DNA of 23,852 bases from Microbacterium sp. (GTDB taxonomy: Bacteria; Actinomycetota; Actinomycetes; Actinomycetales; Microbacteriaceae), in NCBI GenBank assembly GCA_003524435.1, contig DQHP01000066.1, positions 1 through 23,852 on the forward strand. The letters are read 5' to 3'. Numbering within the stretch: position 1 is the first letter of the stretch; each line of letters begins with the position of its first letter. Shown here one piece after another: positions 22,657 through 23,852 of this stretch. The position numbers and the translations under genes were made by a program. A model generated the notes under the pieces. That model ran no database searches and had not been told where the DNA came from. It saw only the letters and a list, made by a program, of their open reading frames with translations.

Positions 22657-23527
22657 CGCGAAGACGACGGCGGCTCGGCTCGAATGCCTCAAGTACATCC
22701 GAGATTCTCTGCCGAACGCGCGATGAATCGAACAGAATGTCCGATGCAATGGGACGAATGCTCGTGTACCCCAGCGCAGCAGCTGCGATGTCGCGATTGC
22801 GATCCTGCACCTGCTTCTCCCACCCCTCATGAAACTCCCTACTGTCGCACTCGATGATCAGCCATCCTTCAACGACGAAGTCCACTCGGCCGACTCCTGG
22901 GATCTCCACCTGCGTTTCGAACTGAACACCGAGCGTTCGAAGAATCAATCGCATGTAGGTCTCCGGACCTGACTCAGCCGAACCGTCCACGAGCGACAAA
23001 AGCACTTGCAGCCGCGCCGGAAGCAGCGTGAAAAGCTCAGCCAACTGCGCTCGAGTGGCGAGGCGCAGATGAAGGACGCTATCGAGAGTTGCGATGGCCG
23101 GTCTCGCTTCTTGGCAGAGAAGCGCCTGCCACACAGCATCCCTCACCGAAACAACGTGCTTTGGGCAATCCTCCAGCGATCGCTGTGCCCAATGCATCAC
23201 CGTTGACTCGGACTTGCGCTGGCGAATCCGCGACATTCGCGGCGGCAGGTGCATGTGCAGACCTGCCGATTTCAGAACGAACACACCGAGCTTCTGCAGC
23301 AAGGTTATGCAGGCCATTCGTCCGCCTATCCGAACAGCTTCGACGACATCAGGGTCGGCGTCGGGATAGGCGTAATAGTTTCGACGCAGCCGCAGCAGTA
23401 AACCTGCCTTCACCGCACGGGTGATGTCGTCCCCAGTGCCGCCGGCCTGAAGCAGTTCGGCGCGCGAGAACACCGTTGGTGCGTAGAGTTCCGTCAGTCG
23501 TTCAGCAGTCGTTTTCTTCTCACTCAT
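22649..23527 (-). CDS. AbiEi-type wHTH plus DUF559 (Vsr-like) nuclease protein
   Basis: The protein has 292 residues. The N-terminal 60 or so residues resemble the AbiEi antitoxin winged helix found in many actinobacterial proteins (FSRAELLQAGGTGDDITRAV, LLLRLRRNYYAYP). A middle domain follows at about 65-180. The C-terminal 100 residues resemble a DUF559/Vsr-like PD-(D/E)xK nuclease: Glu189, Asp216 in GRVDFVV, Glu226 in LIIECDSREFHEG, then QDRNRD and a closing GYTSIRP strand. No AbiEii nucleotidyltransferase toxin is adjacent, so it is not a normal type IV toxin-antitoxin pair. The ATG at 23527 has only a weak ribosome site. Its TAA stop and last Ala codon lie inside repeat copy 1, and repeat copy 2 lies upstream, so the gene is bracketed. 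The function is unknown. Confidence 0.82.
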   Translation of the reverse strand: MSEKKTTAERLTELYAPTVFSRAELLQAGGTGDDITRAVKAGLLLRLRRNYYAYPDADPDVVEAVRIGGRMACITLLQKLGVFVLKSAGLHMHLPPRMSRIRQRKSESTVMHWAQRSLEDCPKHVVSVRDAVWQALLCQEARPAIATLDSVLHLRLATRAQLAELFTLLPARLQVLLSLVDGSAESGPETYMRLILRTLGVQFETQVEIPGVGRVDFVVEGWLIIECDSREFHEGWEKQVQDRNRDIAAAALGYTSIRPIASDILFDSSRVRQRISDVLEAFEPSRRRLRAA

Positions 23528-23616
23528 CCACCGAATGGTGCTCGTAAAGTCGCACTCACGGGGGCCACAAACCCTCGTTCCGTGGAGAACGGGTTAAGAC
23601 TGCGGTAGGTGCAGGA

Positions 23617-23659
23617 CCAGTCACGGCCTGGTCTCGGCCCAGTCATCGCCCGGTCTCGG
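23617..23659. repeat. Imperfect tandem repeat, 22-base period, two units
   Basis: The 21-base units 23617-23637 and 23639-23659 differ at three positions by eye; both begin CCAGTCA and end GGTCTCGG. A GTCCGGTCCGG run follows directly. The role is unknown; replication slippage is the likely origin. Confidence 0.55.
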
Positions 23660-23671
23660 TCCGGTCCGGCT

Positions 23672-23757
23672 CCGCATAACTCCGGAGGAATTTTCTTGAT
23701 CCGCATTTTCTCGGCACCGTTCGAGCCACAAATGGCTGATTCTCCGGAGTTATGCGG
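23672..23757. repeat. 86-bp palindromic repeat, copy 2
   Basis: This copy has the same length and orientation as copy 1 at 22571. The outer 16 bases of each arm (CCGCATAACTCCGGAG and its reverse complement, 23672-23687 and 23742-23757) are identical to copy 1. About 17 of the 86 positions differ in an ungapped alignment by eye, all in the centre. The blocks TCCGCAT, TCGGCAC and GCCACAAA are kept. It lies 144 bases upstream of the nuclease start. Confidence 0.85.
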
Positions 23758-23777
23758 GAAAAGAGCGGGCAAATCGC

Positions 23778-23835
23778 AGCGGCAGCGCAGCGGCAGCGCA
23801 GCGCAGCGGCAGCGGTGGCGGTGGCGGTGGCGTTA
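23778..23835. repeat. Low-complexity GCAGCG / GGCGGT microsatellite-like run
   Basis: Short units GCAGCGGCA and GCAGCGCA alternate and then pass into four GGCGGT-type hexamers. It carries no likely gene; the frames through it encode only Arg/Gln/Trp repeats. It looks like slippage-prone DNA. Confidence 0.6.
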
Positions 23836-23852
23836 GCGACTGCAGCGGCGGG

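Larger units (their letters stand above)
23528..23852. other. Gene-free stretch: promoter side of the nuclease gene, repeats
   Basis: I see no credible gene here. From left to right it holds the upstream region of the nuclease gene (to about 23600), a 22-base tandem repeat, repeat copy 2, and a GCAGCG/GGCGGT low-complexity run to the window end. The open frames that cross it are products of the repeats. Confidence 0.6.

Noticed and set aside
22571..23757. A classical insertion sequence or composite transposon
   Set aside because: There is no DDE, serine or HUH transposase and no visible target-site duplication around either repeat or around the whole cassette.
23524..23836. Short open frames on both strands near the window end containing PHNSGE and PELCG
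   Set aside because: They are translations of the palindromic repeat and of the low-complexity run, not genes.
1..23852. tRNA, rRNA, CRISPR arrays, riboswitches
   Set aside because: I looked for cloverleaf-like stretches, regularly spaced repeats and conserved riboswitch cores in the intergenic gaps and saw none; short gaps leave little room for them.

Overview
The window is high-GC DNA with short intergenic spaces, many ATGA stop/start overlaps, GTG and TTG starts, and several -10-like TANNNT boxes placed 6-7 bases before a start codon. Together with actinobacterial protein families (paired YhgE/Pip proteins, DoxX, NarL-type kinases, EhuABCD-type importer, AbiEi-wHTH/DUF559 nuclease) this suggests an actinobacterium, most likely of the Microbacteriaceae (Microbacterium-like). 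This placement is an inference from gene style; no rRNA or tRNA is present to fix it.

Layout. (1) 1-3575: two paralogous YhgE/Pip membrane proteins in one operon, the first cut by the window edge, closed by a 16-bp-stem hairpin. (2) 3771-6443: a membrane-anchored penicillin-acylase-type Ntn hydrolase. (3) 6453-8086: a two-gene membrane operon (DoxX family plus a small four-helix protein) divergent from a MerR regulator, with two 19-bp dyads in the shared promoter. (4) 7961-10967: a polytopic membrane protein with two CxxC pairs, divergent from a DesK/NarL-type kinase and response regulator, with two near-identical 15-bp boxes between them. (5) 10986-12588: a double Lrp/AsnC regulator divergent from a TetR regulator around a perfect 14-bp palindrome. 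(6) 12595-17568: a tight cassette of an SGNH hydrolase, two alpha/beta hydrolases, an isocitrate-lyase/PEP-mutase-family lyase and a beta-lactamase-fold serine hydrolase. (7) 17616-22535: an FCD-type GntR regulator divergent from a four-gene polar amino acid/ectoine-type ABC importer (EhuB-C-D-A order) followed by another alpha/beta hydrolase. (8) 22571-23757: an AbiEi-wHTH/DUF559 nuclease gene bracketed by two copies of an 86-bp palindromic repeat, followed by low-complexity DNA.

Regions 5-7 read as one catabolic island: an importer, four or five serine hydrolases of three unrelated folds and one C-C lyase, under TetR and GntR control. A plausible but unproven job is uptake of a small zwitterionic or ester/amide/lactone-bearing compound, hydrolysis, and cleavage of a resulting 2-hydroxy di- or tri-acid. 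The importer resembles the ectoine system, but no ectoine-degradation gene lies nearby, so the true substrate may differ.

The least explained part is region 8: a putative nuclease with a DNA-binding domain whose own stop codon lies inside one repeat copy, while a second copy lies upstream of its start.
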